Below, piece by piece: positions 63,756-64,000 of a stretch of DNA of 64,000 nt. Positions within the stretch are counted from its first letter, which is position 1; the number at the start of each line of letters is the position of its first letter. The notes beneath the pieces were generated by a model that saw only the letters and a list, made by a program, of their open reading frames with translations, made no database searches and was not told the origin of the DNA. The translations under genes and the position numbers were made by a program. This stretch comes from Chionis minor (lineage: Eukaryota > Chordata > Aves > Charadriiformes > Chionididae). The stretch spans positions 399,672 through 463,671 of the forward strand of contig VZSF01001063.1 of assembly GCA_013398295.1 (NCBI GenBank), written 5' to 3'.

Positions 63756-63982
63756 GCTTTATTCAGGTTAATCATCATCGACTGATTTTTGCCACCCTTA
63801 TGCACCTTGAGACTCATCCATTTGAGGGGAATTATTCACCATTCTGCACACCGCAAAAGAATCAGACCTGCGTTGATGAATGGCATAGTGCAAAAGGGGT
63901 CTGGATAATGAGAGAACACACCATTTGAAACAACCTGATAGCTTGTAAATAGTGTGTTACTTCTATGAGCTACCGAGGTGAA

Positions 63983-64000
63983 AATCATAGAATCATAGAA
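63983..64000 (-). mobile_element. Start of another CR1, cut by the window end
   Basis: AATCATAGAATCATAGAA is the reverse complement of the ATTCTATG-type CR1 tail and matches the first bases of the copy at 7662. The rest of the element should follow beyond the window. Confidence 0.7.

Noticed and set aside
1..64000. CRISPR arrays, tRNA or rRNA genes, operons
   Set aside because: Looked for on both strands; no spaced direct-repeat array, no cloverleaf with A/B boxes and no rRNA core words were seen, consistent with a vertebrate gene desert.

Overview
The window is vertebrate nuclear DNA, almost certainly from a bird. It is AT-rich and lacks long open reading frames. Its interspersed repeats are typically avian: CR1 LINE 3' ends with the ATTCTATG-type tail, and two LTRs that resemble avian endogenous retrovirus LTRs. 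No complete protein-coding gene, rRNA, tRNA or CRISPR array could be supported. The best description is a gene desert, or the inside of a very long intron, with ordinary repeat content.

Layout. 1-7661 is unique DNA with simple repeats and one weak terminal-exon candidate near 3720-3985 (splice-acceptor-like tract, short basic reading frame, AATAAA). 7662-8655 is a minus-strand CR1 with RT and C-terminal coding remnants. 8656-14210 is unique. 14211-14690 is a plus-strand CR1 3' end. 15491-16105 is a minus-strand solo LTR. 16106-31925 is unique, with an orphan CpG-rich block at 25081-25360. 31926-34186 is a plus-strand solo LTR split by a younger CR1 (32247-33387), with GAGAT on both sides of the CR1. 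34885-35100 looks like an ancient L2 LINE remnant. 35100-59676 is mostly unique and holds MIR-like SINE pieces, a 19-bp-arm AT hairpin, a 13-bp tandem repeat and two CpG-retaining islets. 59677-59921 is a second, different CR1 subfamily on the minus strand. 62075-62410 and about 63600-63755 are much older CR1 pieces. The window ends inside the tail of another minus-strand CR1.

Together the repeats form age layers: L2 and MIR and old CR1 are the most decayed, the two LTRs are intermediate, and the CR1 inside the LTR is younger than that LTR. All CR1 copies are 5'-truncated and dead (frameshifts, in-frame stops, one altered RT motif). No operon-like or novel multi-gene system was found. The non-repeat signals most worth testing are the possible terminal exon, the orphan CpG-rich blocks and the symmetrical or tandem motifs, which could be regulatory DNA. 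Repeat family names come from recognising sequence patterns, not from a database search.
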